From Lichenicola cladoniae (lineage in GTDB: Bacteria; Pseudomonadota; Alphaproteobacteria; Acetobacterales; Acetobacteraceae): 64,000 nt of DNA. Within the stretch, counting starts at the first letter, position 1; every line of letters begins with the position of its first letter. The notes beneath the pieces are model-generated. The model made no database searches, was not told where the DNA came from, and was given only the letters and a program-made list of their open reading frames with translations. Of the stretch, positions 1 through 7,891 are shown one piece after another. The position numbers and the translations under genes were made by a program. The stretch spans positions 2,795,501-2,859,500 of the forward strand of contig NZ_CP053708.1 of the NCBI RefSeq assembly GCF_013201075.1, in the 5' to 3' direction.

Positions 1-286
1 GGTATCGGAGCCGGGCACGATGCCGAGACGCCACCCGGCCGGCAGGCCGAGCAGAGCGCGGCTGCGGTCGATCACCTCGGCCAGGCTGGCACGGGTATCG
101 GTGGCACGATGGCTGCGGCCGAGCAGCGCGCCGGACAGGGCATCCAGGCTCCAGCCGGGACGTTTGGCGCAGGGCCCCGACGAGAAACACGGGTTGGCAG
201 GCCGGACGGACGGTCGGACGGGCGAGATCATGAAAGCCGGGTTCCGGACACGGGCTGGACGCTGAACAAGGACACGCCGAACCCAT
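1..286 (-). CDS. serC: Phosphoserine aminotransferase, N-terminal part (cut by window edge)
   Basis: Reading the minus strand from an ATG at 286 gives a frame that stays open to base 1 and contains FSSGPCAKRPGWSL, then LLGRSHRA and GWRLGIVPGSDT. These are hallmarks of the alphaproteobacterial/methanogen type of phosphoserine aminotransferase, the PLP enzyme of serine synthesis that also serves pyridoxal synthesis. Only about 95 residues are inside the window; the PLP lysine lies outside. The start is uncertain: the first ~30 residues from the ATG are unlike the short leader of relatives, and no good ribosome binding site is seen. serA often follows serC in this group and may lie to the left. 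Family call is firm, start is weak. Confidence 0.85.
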   Translation of the reverse strand, partial: MGSACPCSASSPCPEPGFHDLARPTVRPACQPVFLVGALRQTSRLEPGCPVRRAARPQPSCHRYPCQPGRGDRPQPRSARPAGRVASRHRARLRY

Positions 287-431
287 GCCCTGCGACGACC
301 GGTTTTGGAAGCCCGGACAGTCGTGATGCGGCCGTTGCCGGGCCCGTCGGTGCGGCGCACAACGAGACTGCCGACATATCCGGTCAGGTAGCCGGCCGGT
401 CGTTGCCGGTCATGTTCAGAGGAAAAGCGAA

Positions 432-722
432 ATGGTGGCCTACGCGATCTTCACGCGCGAGCGGACGACGAACCAGTCGGAAATGGACGTTTACTCGAGC
501 GTTGTCGGTGCCGCCGGAGCCGGCCACGCCCTGACGCCGCTCGTGCATTATGGCGCATTCGAAGTGCTCGAAGGCGCGCCGATCGAGGGAGCCGTCGTAC
601 TGCAGTTTCCGACCATGGCGGAAGCGAAGGCCTGGTACGACAGCCCGGCCTACCAGGCGGCGGCAAAGCATCGTCATGCCGGCTCGGACTACCGCGTATT
701 TTTCATCGAGGGAGTGGCGTAG
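432..722 (+). CDS. DUF1330 domain protein
   Basis: A 96-residue protein that matches the DUF1330 (dimeric alpha-beta barrel) pattern: a first strand VAYAIFTRER, a central segment LVHYGAFEVLEGAP, then VVLQFPTMAEAKAWYDSPAYQ and a short C-terminal strand ending in RVFFIEGV. The motif of an aromatic and charged run (AKAWYDSPAYQ) is the family signature. Function of the family is unknown; members are small soluble cytoplasmic proteins sometimes suggested to bind small ligands. The start ATG has GAGGAAAAGCGAA just upstream, a usable ribosome binding site. It is a single gene between divergent serC and tRNA-Leu. Confidence 0.85.
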   Translation: MVAYAIFTRERTTNQSEMDVYSSVVGAAGAGHALTPLVHYGAFEVLEGAPIEGAVVLQFPTMAEAKAWYDSPAYQAAAKHRHAGSDYRVFFIEGVA

Positions 723-746
723 GCGCGCAGGCAGCACGGCGATCGA

Positions 747-831
747 TGGTGCGGGTGGTCGGAATCGAACCGACACTCCTTGCGGAACCGGATTTTGAGT
801 CCGGCGCGTCTACCAGTTCCACCACACCCGC
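747..831 (-). tRNA. tRNA-Leu (anticodon CAA)
   Basis: Acceptor stem GCGGGTG pairs with CACCCGC and is followed by A and an encoded CCA (747-749). The anticodon stem CCGGA/TCCGG encloses loop CTCAAAA, giving CAA. A long variable arm (class II) and the GGTTCGATTCC T-arm are present. Total 85 nt. Confidence 0.95.
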
Positions 832-855
832 ACTGGTGCCTGATTAACAGCGGAG

Positions 856-893
856 ACGGCTGCGGCCAAGCCGGTCCGGTGACCGGCAGCCGT
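856..893. terminator. Hairpin between tRNA-Leu and cysH
   Basis: ACGGCTGC at 856-863 is exactly complementary to GCAGCCGT at 886-893, with further GC-rich pairing inside. It sits just beyond the cysH stop codon. There is no clear T-run on the minus strand, so its role as a terminator is tentative. Confidence 0.35.
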
Positions 894-905
894 TAAAAGA
901 TGCGA

Positions 906-1670
906 TCAGGCGACCGCCGAGGCGCGGTGGATGCCGCACTCGACCTTGGACAAGCCGGCCCAGCGCCCGGATCGCGCATCCTCGCCGACCGCGACGGACC
1001 GGGTGCAGACCGCACAGCCGATCGAGGCAAACCCGCGTTCGACCAGCGGATGGGCGGGCAGCCCGCGCAGCTTCATCTCGGCCTGCACCCGGGCACCGTC
1101 CCAGTCGGCGATCGGGTTCAGCTTGATACGATCGCCATCGCGCTCGACGAACGGCAAGGCGGTACGGGTGGCGCTCTGGAATCGCTTACGGCCGCTGATC
1201 CAGGCATCGAACGGTGCCAGCGCGCGATCCAGCGGCTGGACCTTGCGCAGGGTGCAGCAGGCATCGGAGTCGAAATACCAGAGCTCGCCGGTAGGATCCT
1301 CGTCAACCACAGACTGCATGCGTGGAGCGACGCTGCGGACGTCCGTCAGGCCCAGCATCGCGGCGAGTTCGTCGCGATAGGCCAGGGTCTCCGGAAAATG
1401 CTTGCCGGTCTCCAGGAAGATCACCGGGAGCGTCGGATCGATTTCGGCGATCAGCGACAGCAGGACAGCGGATTCCGCACCAAACGACGAGACGGTGGCG
1501 ATCCGGGATGGCAGGACATCGCGGATGGCATGCAACAGGATCTCGCGCCCGTCGGCACCGGCTTGTTCCAGGGCGTGAAGCCGTTCGAACGCAACCTGAG
1601 TGCTGACCATGCACGGATCAGCCAAGCCGGACACGCGACGATCGAGTTGAGTGTCCGAAAACAGATCCAT
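906..1670 (-). CDS. cysH: Assimilatory APS/PAPS reductase
   Basis: Reduces activated sulfate (APS or PAPS) to sulfite with thioredoxin or glutathione as donor. The 254-residue protein shows the ATP-pyrophosphatase-like loop SSFGAESAVLL (~61-71), LETGKHFPETLAYRD, and the catalytic ECGIH motif near the C-terminus (Cys245). It also has Cys138-Cys139 and Cys219-x-x-Cys222, the four ligands of the [4Fe-4S] cluster typical of APS-preferring enzymes; E. coli-type PAPS reductases lack them. The start chosen is the ATG at 1670, with AGAGG eight to nine bases upstream; a longer open frame exists but has no good ribosome site. It lies downstream of, and on the same strand as, an SsuA-like binding protein, which fits sulfur supply. 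Confidence 0.92.
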   Translation of the reverse strand: MDLFSDTQLDRRVSGLADPCMVSTQVAFERLHALEQAGADGREILLHAIRDVLPSRIATVSSFGAESAVLLSLIAEIDPTLPVIFLETGKHFPETLAYRDELAAMLGLTDVRSVAPRMQSVVDEDPTGELWYFDSDACCTLRKVQPLDRALAPFDAWISGRKRFQSATRTALPFVERDGDRIKLNPIADWDGARVQAEMKLRGLPAHPLVERGFASIGCAVCTRSVAVGEDARSGRWAGLSKVECGIHRASAVA

Positions 1671-1831
1671 GAACCGATGCCTCTTGTGCACTGCCGTATA
1701 TAGCTGTCGTCCGAACGTACGGAAGGGATTAAGCAGACCAACAGGGCAGAATTGTGTTTTTGTGGTAGCTTCGAGACACACCACGATTGCCGATCGGGGT
1801 TTGTAACAACCCGGCGGCTAAACCCGTCGCG

Positions 1832-2881
1832 TCAGGCGTGGACCACGGTGTCGCAGAATCGGCGCGCCAGCTTCGCGGAATCCTGCTCGTCGGGGATCAG
1901 TCCGATCAGCTTTAGCTCATCGACGTATTGTGCGACCTGCTCGCGTAGTTCCCGCCCGATCAGGTGCACGCCATGGCCCTCGGCGTGAAGCATCCGCTCG
2001 ACCGCGGCGAGGTCCATGTCGGGAAGCTGGTCCGCCAACACGTTGGCGGCCACGTCTAGATGCAGCGCCACGGTCCGGGCCGCCTCCTGGATCGCCAGCA
2101 CGAGCGCCACCGCCGCCGCCGGATCGGCCTTCAGGACATCCGCGCGCAGCCCGAGGGCGCGGACGATCCGGGTGCCGTAGCTGCCGGTCGTGCTGCTGGC
2201 CAGCTCGGTCAGGTGCAGAGACTCCCGGACCTGCCAGATGACCGGGTCATGCCCCACCACCGCCTGGACGCGCCGGCCCGCCAGCGCGTCGCCAAAATCG
2301 GCGGGAGGCACCTGGACCCAGTTCACGTCCCGGTTCGGGTCCATGCCCTTGCGGCGCATCATGACCGAGAAGAACAGCCGGTCTGCACTGGCGTGCGGGC
2401 CGGAACTGGCGTCGGGGATGCCGATCGACTTGCGATACAGGTCCTCTATCCGCTTGATCGGCGATTTCCGCGCGATCAGCAGGCGCGCGCTGCCGCTCTG
2501 AAGGCCGCCGACCAGTCGCGCATCGAGCCCGTCCATCAGCCGCGGCAGCCATGACAGCACCGGCGCGATGACCGCATCGGCGCCGCCGAGATGCAACTGG
2601 TCCAGCGCCTCCTGCCCGGATGCAAGCCCGTCGAGGATCCGGATGTCGAGGTTGTAGCGGGCAAAGATGCCCTGCCGCTGCGCGACGATCAGCACCGGAT
2701 CATGCGCCGGATGCGGACAGGCAAGCGTCATTCGCCGGTAACGGCCATCCGGCCGCGAGGTCTTGTCGCGATGCGGGTGGCGGAACTGGTTGCGCACGAC
2801 CAGGCCGGCGACGACTGCCGTGCCGATCCCACCCCCGATGATCGCGCGGCGGCTGACCTTCAGGGGCGTGGGCGCTGCCAT
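1832..2881 (-). CDS. Tat-targeted SsuA/NMT1-like substrate-binding protein
   Basis: A 349-residue periplasmic binding protein of the sulfonate/nitrate/taurine (SsuA, THI5/NMT1) type. After a short N-region it has VSRRAIIGGG followed by a hydrophobic stretch, a plausible twin-arginine signal. Family features follow: an early strand with HDPVLIVAQRQGIFARYNLD, then LGGADAVIAP, DLYRKSIGIPDASSG and AVVGHDPV. These proteins deliver a small ligand to an ABC permease, but no permease or ATPase is next to it here. The ATG at 2881 is preceded by AAAGG at good spacing. The co-directional cysH 161 bases downstream suggests a sulfur-containing ligand (inference); the exact substrate cannot be read from sequence. 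Confidence 0.78.
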   Translation of the reverse strand: MAAPTPLKVSRRAIIGGGIGTAVVAGLVVRNQFRHPHRDKTSRPDGRYRRMTLACPHPAHDPVLIVAQRQGIFARYNLDIRILDGLASGQEALDQLHLGGADAVIAPVLSWLPRLMDGLDARLVGGLQSGSARLLIARKSPIKRIEDLYRKSIGIPDASSGPHASADRLFFSVMMRRKGMDPNRDVNWVQVPPADFGDALAGRRVQAVVGHDPVIWQVRESLHLTELASSTTGSYGTRIVRALGLRADVLKADPAAAVALVLAIQEAARTVALHLDVAANVLADQLPDMDLAAVERMLHAEGHGVHLIGRELREQVAQYVDELKLIGLIPDEQDSAKLARRFCDTVVHA

Positions 2882-3008
2882 GGCGAGACCTTTTGGACTG
2901 ACGCGCGCCGGCGGGTGCTGCACGGAGCGCTGGCGGACCGCCACGCAAAGCTGTCCTCGAGAGGGCTTTACGTGCCGGCGCAGGCTCCGCTATAGGGTGC
3001 GCCGCCGG

Positions 3009-3083
3009 TCCCGGATAGCTCAGCGGTAGAGCAAGCGACTGTTAATCGCTCGGTCGTAGGTTCGATCCCTACTCCGGGAGCCA
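3009..3083 (+). tRNA. tRNA-Asn (anticodon GTT)
   Basis: TCCCGGA/TCCGGGA acceptor stem, anticodon stem AGCGA/TCGCT with loop CTGTTAA (GTT), T-arm GTAGGTTCGATCCCTAC, and encoded GCCA end at 3080-3083. 75 nt. Confidence 0.96.
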
Positions 3084-3161
3084 GCATTTTCCTCACGTCC
3101 CAGGTTGGTGATCAGTCACTGCGGTGCTTGGCAAGCGGCCGGGTTGGCGGCAAAACGTGCC

Positions 3162-3548
3162 ATGACCGCCGCACCAGATCCCAACGCCCCCGCCGCTGCC
3201 CCCTCTTCGTCCGCAACCATGGATCACGACGCGTTCGCGCGCGTCGACATCCGCGTCGGCACGATCACCGATGCACAGCCGTTTCCCGAAGCCCGCAAGC
3301 CGGCCTTCAAGCTGTGGATCGATTTCGGTGCGCCGATCGGCATCAGGCGATCGTCCGCGCAGATTACCCGCCACTACAAGGCGGACCAGCTGATCGGCCG
3401 CCAGGTCTGCGCGGTGGTCAATCTCCCACCGAGGCAGATCGGGCCGTTCCTCAGCGAGGTGCTGACCCTTGGCATGCCCGACGCGTCCGGCGAGGTCGTG
3501 CTGATCCGCCCCGACCACAAGGTGCCGGACGGCGGGAAGCTGTTCTGA
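3162..3548 (+). CDS. csaA: CsaA-like tRNA-binding protein
   Basis: A small OB-fold protein of the CsaA/YgjH type, related to the C-terminal tRNA-binding domain of methionyl-tRNA synthetase. The core begins at FARVDIRVGTITDAQPFPEAR and continues through KLWIDFGAPIGIRRSSAQI, VCAVVNLPPRQIGPFLSEVL and VVLIRPDHKVPDGGKLF, matching the family almost end to end. CsaA binds tRNA and has reported export-chaperone activity in Bacillus. The start at 3162 gives a ~20-residue Ala/Pro-rich leader; an ATG at 3219 would remove it, and neither has a strong ribosome site. Its stop overlaps the gpt start (TGATG), so the two genes are probably co-translated. Confidence 0.87.
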   Translation: MTAAPDPNAPAAAPSSSATMDHDAFARVDIRVGTITDAQPFPEARKPAFKLWIDFGAPIGIRRSSAQITRHYKADQLIGRQVCAVVNLPPRQIGPFLSEVLTLGMPDASGEVVLIRPDHKVPDGGKLF

Positions 3549-4060
3549 TGGCGGTCAGCTACGCCACCGTCACCTGGGACCAACTGCACCGGGATGCGCG
3601 CCTGCTGGCCGAGCAGCTTATGCCGATGGGACCGTTCACCGGCATCGTCGCGATCACCCGCGGCGGCTTGATCCCGGCGGCGATCATCGGCCGCGAGCTG
3701 GATCTTCGGCTGATCGAGAGCATCTCGGTGATCTCCTACGACCAGGCGCGGGAGACCGGGGATACCGAAGGCGAGGAGGCGCAGGGACAGCCACGGGTGG
3801 TCAAGGCGCCGACCGCGGCCGGCGACGGCACCGGGTTCCTGATCATCGACGATCTGGTGGATTCCGGGGTGACCGCACAGGTGGTGCGCCGACTGCTGCC
3901 CAAGGCGACGTTTGCCTGCCTGTATGCCAAGCCATCGGGCCGGCCGTTCACCGACCTGTTCGTGGTCGAGGTGCCGCAGGAGACGTGGATCCTGTTCCCC
4001 TGGGATACCGCGCCGCTGTTCGTGCCGCCGCTCTCGCGCAAGGCCGCCGCCGCTGTCTGA
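3548..4060 (+). CDS. gpt: Xanthine-guanine phosphoribosyltransferase
   Basis: A 170-residue type I phosphoribosyltransferase that salvages guanine and xanthine (and weakly hypoxanthine) to nucleotides using PRPP. Evidence: GIVAITRGGLIPAAIIGREL near residue 35, and the PRPP-binding loop FLIIDDLVDSGVTAQVV near residue 97-113, then FACLYAKPSGRPFTDLFVVEV and WILFPWD, as in E. coli Gpt. Length is close to the family norm (about 150-170). The ATG overlaps the csaA stop by one base. The murQ start follows 7 bases after the gpt stop, so csaA-gpt-murQ look like one transcript. Confidence 0.92.
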   Translation: MAVSYATVTWDQLHRDARLLAEQLMPMGPFTGIVAITRGGLIPAAIIGRELDLRLIESISVISYDQARETGDTEGEEAQGQPRVVKAPTAAGDGTGFLIIDDLVDSGVTAQVVRRLLPKATFACLYAKPSGRPFTDLFVVEVPQETWILFPWDTAPLFVPPLSRKAAAAV

Positions 4061-4067
4061 CCAGGGC

Positions 4068-4973
4068 ATGCGCGCCGCGACCGAGACCGGCAGTCCGCGC
4101 CATGCGTGGCTCGATAGCTGGTCGGTGCGGGACCAGCTCGACGGGCTGTGGGAAAGCCAGATGGCGGCGGTGGCGGCGATCGGCCCGGCACTCGGGGCTC
4201 TCGCCGGTGCGGTGGAAGCATCCCTGCCCCGGCTGCGTGCCGGTGGCCGGCTTGCCTATGCCGGTGCCGGCAGTTCCGGGCGACTCGGCGCGCAGGACGG
4301 GGCCGAACTCGAGCCGACCTTCGACTGGCCGCGCGATCGGCTGGTGCTGCTGATCGCCGGCGGCATGCAAGCGCTGACCGAGGCGGTCGAGAATGCCGAG
4401 GACGATGCACCGGCGGCGCTGGCACAGGTGGCGGCGCACGAGATCGGACCGCTGGACGTGCTGATCGGTGTCGCGGCCAGTGGTGGGACGCCGTTCACGG
4501 TTGCGGCCATCCGCGAGGCCAGGCGGCGCGGCGCGTTGACGATCGGGGTGGCGAACAGCGCCGGCAGTGCGCTGCTGGATGCGGCCGAGCACCCGGTGCT
4601 GATCGCGACCGGTGCCGAGGCGATCGCCGGTTCCACGCGACTGAAGGCGGGCACTGCGCAGAAGGTGGCGCTGAACCTGCTCTCTACCGCGATGATGACC
4701 GGGCTCGGGCGTATCCATGCCGGGCGGATGGTCGACATGCAGGCCCGCAACGCGAAGCTGCGCGTGCGGGCGGCGGCGATGGTGGCGGAGCTGGCCGGCT
4801 GCGATGCGACGCAGGCTGCGGCGGCGCTGCTGGCGACGGGCCAGCGGGTCAAGCCGGCGATCCTGGTGGCGCTCGGGCTCTCGCCGACGGACGCCGCCGA
4901 TGCGCTGGCCCGGAATGACGGCCATTTACGGCCGGCGCTGGCATCCGTTGCGAGTGGGCTTGCCAGCACTTAG
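4068..4973 (+). CDS. murQ: N-acetylmuramic acid 6-phosphate etherase
   Basis: Cleaves the lactyl ether of MurNAc-6-phosphate to give GlcNAc-6-phosphate, a step in cell-wall recycling or anhydro-MurNAc use. The 301-residue protein has the SIS-fold signatures LAYAGAGSSGRLGAQDGAE (catalytic region, first third), DVLIGVAASGGTPF, and the long helix with AGSTRLKAGTAQKVALNLLST, all diagnostic of MurQ. A UBA-like C-terminal segment follows. The ATG at 4068 is 7 bases after gpt; GGGC precedes it, so translation may be coupled. No anmK (the usual MurNAc kinase partner) is present in the window. Confidence 0.93.
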   Translation: MRAATETGSPRHAWLDSWSVRDQLDGLWESQMAAVAAIGPALGALAGAVEASLPRLRAGGRLAYAGAGSSGRLGAQDGAELEPTFDWPRDRLVLLIAGGMQALTEAVENAEDDAPAALAQVAAHEIGPLDVLIGVAASGGTPFTVAAIREARRRGALTIGVANSAGSALLDAAEHPVLIATGAEAIAGSTRLKAGTAQKVALNLLSTAMMTGLGRIHAGRMVDMQARNAKLRVRAAAMVAELAGCDATQAAAALLATGQRVKPAILVALGLSPTDAADALARNDGHLRPALASVASGLAST

Positions 4974-4998
4974 GTCATTCCATAGGTTCCGCCCGGTT

Positions 4999-5075
4999 CG
5001 GGGCGTGGCGCAGCCTGGTAGCGCGCGTGTTTTGGGTACACGAGGCCCCCGGTTCGAGTCCGGGCGCCCCGACCA
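4999..5075 (+). tRNA. tRNA-Pro (anticodon TGG)
   Basis: CGGGGCG/CGCCCCG acceptor stem, anticodon stem CGTGT/ACACG with loop TTTGGGT (TGG), T-arm CCGGTTCGAGTCCGG, encoded ACCA end. 77 nt. Confidence 0.96.
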
Positions 5076-5106
5076 GTCAGATCGATTTCAGACAAGGTGG
5101 ACGCCG

Positions 5107-5412
5107 ATGCGTGCCCGGATCTTCCAGCAGCCGAAAAGCTCGATGCAGTCGGGTCAGGCGAACACGCATGACTGGGTTCTGGAGTATGGCCAGTCCGAAC
5201 AGCGGCAGCAGGACCCGCTGATGGGCTGGTTCGGCAGCGGCGACACGCAGAGCCAGTTGCGGCTGCACTTCCCCGACAAGGAGGAAGCCGTGGCCTATGC
5301 CGAAGGGCACTCGATCCCATACGATATCGAACTGCCGCCGGCCCGCATCCGGCGCCCGAAAGCCTACGCCGACAATTTCCGCTTCGACCGCCGGCAGAAC
5401 TGGACCCACTAG
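5107..5412 (+). CDS. NDUFS4-like NADH dehydrogenase (complex I) accessory subunit
   Basis: A 101-residue protein of the ETC complex I conserved region family (bacterial counterpart of mitochondrial NDUFS4), which in alphaproteobacteria and mitochondria sits on the peripheral arm of NADH:ubiquinone oxidoreductase. Seen: MRARIFQQPKSSMQSGQA, then WVLEYG, the diagnostic MGWFGSGDTQSQLRL, FPDKEEAVAYAEGHSIPYDI and the C-terminal NFRFDRRQNWTH. The family normally stands as a single gene away from the nuo operon, often next to tRNA genes, as here after tRNA-Pro. Presence supports the alphaproteobacterial assignment. Confidence 0.93.
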   Translation: MRARIFQQPKSSMQSGQANTHDWVLEYGQSEQRQQDPLMGWFGSGDTQSQLRLHFPDKEEAVAYAEGHSIPYDIELPPARIRRPKAYADNFRFDRRQNWTH

Positions 5413-5584
5413 GTTCCGCTGCCTTAAGCCCGGTTGGATCGGGCGACAGCCGTCAAGGCGCTGTCCGCGCCGACCTGACTTCGCCGATCGAGGCGCGCCT
5501 GCGCCAGTCGGGCGGGGCATCCCGGACGGATCGGCCGACCGGCGATCAGTTCAGAACCTTTAATCTCGCGGCGGGATGGGCCGG

Positions 5585-5661
5585 TGGCGCGCCCGGAGGG
5601 AGTCGAACCCCCAACCAGCCGAGTAGAAGTCGGCTGCTCTATCCAATTGAGCTACGGACGC
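5585..5661 (-). tRNA. tRNA-Arg (anticodon TCT)
   Basis: Minus-strand acceptor stem GCGTCCG pairs with CGGGCGC (one G-T), anticodon stem GCCGA/TCGGC with loop CTTCTAC (TCT), T-arm GGGGTTCGACTCCC, discriminator G and encoded CCA at 5585-5587. 77 nt. Confidence 0.96.
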
Positions 5662-6173
5662 ACGGCGCCGGTATAGGACAGCGTCCGATGAGCATCAACC
5701 GCCATGAGAACGGATCTGGCTACCGGCCGGTAGGCTGTTCCAGGGCTTCCCAAAAATCCGCGCCGCAGCACCTTCATGGTGGGATGTGCCCCTGCCCGCT
5801 CCGCCAGCTTAGCCGCGTGCGCATAAGCGGCTTTGATCGGCAAATTTATTGTTCCGGACCTGAAGCATTGAGCGTTCCACGGAGACCATGCAACCTGCGC
5901 TTCTAGGTTTTACAAACCACCGTGTCTTGCTTTCGTGGACGAGACTGTCTCGGGTGGCGTGCTCGCTTAGCGTATTACGATCGATGACGCAGATGGCTCC
6001 GAGAAACATAACGCGCGACTCACGACGATATCCACAGGATGGCTTGGATGCCGCCGCGTCGGCATAACATCAGCCATGCCGAAAACCTGAGACGAAATCA
6101 TGATCGTCAGAGCCCCATGAAACCCGAGGGTCTCGAAACGGCATGAATTCGAGAAGGCTTGCCTGCACGTTTC
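5662..6173. other. Gene-poor stretch downstream of tRNA-Arg region
   Basis: About 510 bases without a supportable gene. Short open frames exist on both strands but none has a recognisable domain, a ribosome site or coding-like composition. GC content is clearly lower than in the flanking genes around 5,830-6,120. It may be decayed sequence. Confidence 0.5.
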
Positions 6174-6731
6174 CTATCTCTTCTCATGTCTGTGAACAGC
6201 ATGGGTCTGTTTGAACTCTCGGTGTGGCAGTGGACGATGTCTACGCGGTGACGCCTTTGGTAGTCGCGTGCTGCGGGTCGGCGGATCGACCCTGCGAAGC
6301 GCATCGATACCAGCCCTGGCACGTTGCCGCGGCCCATCGTAAGCGGTGCCGGTAAAAGCTCCGATGACACGAGCGTAGAGTTTGCGAGCCTGCGTCGCGC
6401 AACCTCGTTTGGCAGTTGCGGCGGCTATGAGAATGTAGTCGTCGGCGGCAAGTTGCATGTCGCCTGGGCCATCGGAATAATGCAGTCGCAACTCGTGTTG
6501 GGCGCTCCTGAACTCCAGGTCGGGCATCATAATCAAAGCAGCGTATATTGGATCCGTATCGCAATCGGCCGTGCCGAGTGGGATTGATCCGGCGGCCAGG
6601 GCATTGGCCTGATGCTTTTGAAGCACCCCCTGGTGGAGGGCGGTCGCAACCGGATCGGTATCAGCGAGCGTGCCTTCAGGTGACGCTGCGAGAGACATGA
6701 CTGTAACAAGGCCCGCGACAAGTCGTCTCAT
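6174..6731 (-). CDS. Exported protein of unknown function
   Basis: A 185-residue protein I do not recognise. It begins MRRLVAGLVTVMSLAAS, a typical Sec signal with likely cleavage after an Ala-rich segment near residue 24. The start ATG at 6731 has AAAGG seven bases upstream, which supports it. The mature part has two cysteines (DCDTDP, RGCATQ) and a helix-rich middle (LAADDYILIAAATAKRGC, QARKLYARVIGAF) that resembles a tetratricopeptide-like helical pair. The last ~35 residues are basic and rich in Arg/His/Pro and may be read-through of a degraded 3' end. Periplasmic location is inferred. It stands alone in a gene-poor region. Confidence 0.5.
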   Translation of the reverse strand: MRRLVAGLVTVMSLAASPEGTLADTDPVATALHQGVLQKHQANALAAGSIPLGTADCDTDPIYAALIMMPDLEFRSAQHELRLHYSDGPGDMQLAADDYILIAAATAKRGCATQARKLYARVIGAFTGTAYDGPRQRARAGIDALRRVDPPTRSTRLPKASPRRHRPLPHREFKQTHAVHRHEKR

Positions 6732-7558
6732 GCGATGCCTTTGGTCCAGAGCCTGGGCGGTAGTCCAAAGATCTAGCACAGCGACCGCTCAGGTCGAAAT
6801 TCTAGGCTGACCGACATATTTTTGTGGCGAACGCTGGTCCCGAACTTGACCGGTACCGATGGTGGCGCTCGCGGTGCGGCGCTTCAGTCAGTCCGACCGA
6901 CAAGGATGAATGGGGATAAAAATGACTTCTACCCACATCTGCTATTATTGTTGGAAACTATCTCAGGCCGCATCTCTACTTCCAAAAATGAAACAACTCT
7001 CGTCGCAATCCGGTTTAACAACGTTCTTTATTTTCCATATTCAACATCCAGCTCAGCCCGCGCTTCGTAAGGGGTCAGAGCCTGCAATTCGGCAGGCAAC
7101 GTTCCGGACAAAGATCCATGGCGGGTATGTTGAGTAGTGAGCACGCAACCACGTCCAGCGGCTGCTTGATCCCGCTGATCGTGAATGCGCCGTCCGATGT
7201 CGTGCCGGGTTGTGAAACCAGTGGTTTCTTCAGCGGCATCGTCGTCGGGCTGGCTGCCATGGTCCCGTTCTGGACCACGACGATTTTGCTTGGAGCCAGG
7301 CTGTTAAATCACGTGTGAGAACCATCAGCGCGTTGCAGCCTGGCCGCGTCCCGAATGCAACGCGATGACCGCCGCATGTAAGCTTTTATCGGTTAACGTC
7401 GTCGAGCATGTCTGCAGAAACACGATAATACCATCAGGCTTCCGCGGCCGTCCGGACTCTCAATCCTGTCATGGATCGCACGGCTTTTAGTGACGCCGAT
7501 TATTCCTACATGATCGCGCGCAGGTCGGTTTCACCCACGTTCAGCGTCAGCCATGACT
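6732..7558. other. Gene-poor, partly AT-rich intergenic stretch
   Basis: About 830 bases without a convincing gene. The part near 6,900-7,060 is markedly AT-rich compared with the rest of the window. A minus-strand frame around 7,075-7,300 contains TSDGAFTISGI, which resembles a fragment of a repeat found in carboxypeptidase-regulatory-like domains, but it has no clear start and ends after about 75 residues; it may be a remnant. CGCGTTGCA at 7329-7337 is repeated inverted as TGCAACGCG at 7356-7364. Confidence 0.45.
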
Positions 7559-7891
7559 TTACTGTCGCATCTCATCCCGCAGCACCCTCCGAAGCTCGTC
7601 CGCGACCGTCGCATCAGCATGCGCCTCGATCGCGTCACTCACGCGGCGCATGTGGCGGCGGGCGGCATACACCTGGTCCAGCAGCGACAACACCAGCGGC
7701 AGGGCCTCATCGTTGATGTGCATCTCGTCGCGCAATTCCAGGATCAGGTGGGCGCGGGCCTCGTCAATCGGGTGGAATAGATAATGGCCCGGCGCACCCT
7801 CGGGGCGCACCCAGGCACGCTCGATCCAGCCTTCCACCTCGGTGCGGCTGACACGTGCTAAGCGGATGCACAGGGTCTCGATGGTGATCAT
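7559..7891 (-). CDS. cbpM: Chaperone modulator CbpM
   Basis: A 110-residue MerR-like protein matching CbpM, the anti-co-chaperone that binds the J-domain of CbpA and blocks its action with DnaK. It starts with a HTH-like half (IETLCIRLARVSRTEVEGWIERAWVRPEG) and continues with a long helical part (ARAHLILELRDEMHINDEALPLVLSLLDQVY) that is the conserved dimer/target region. The gene overlaps the upstream cbpA by 4 bases (ATGA), the usual cbpA-cbpM arrangement, so the pair is co-translated. No terminator was identified after it. Confidence 0.9.
   Translation of the reverse strand: MITIETLCIRLARVSRTEVEGWIERAWVRPEGAPGHYLFHPIDEARAHLILELRDEMHINDEALPLVLSLLDQVYAARRHMRRVSDAIEAHADATVADELRRVLRDEMRQ

Noticed and set aside
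5585-7558. Genomic island inserted at tRNA-Arg
   Set aside because: The tRNA 3' end points left (toward 5585), so an island integrated there would lie to the left; no integrase or repeat of the tRNA end was seen on the right.
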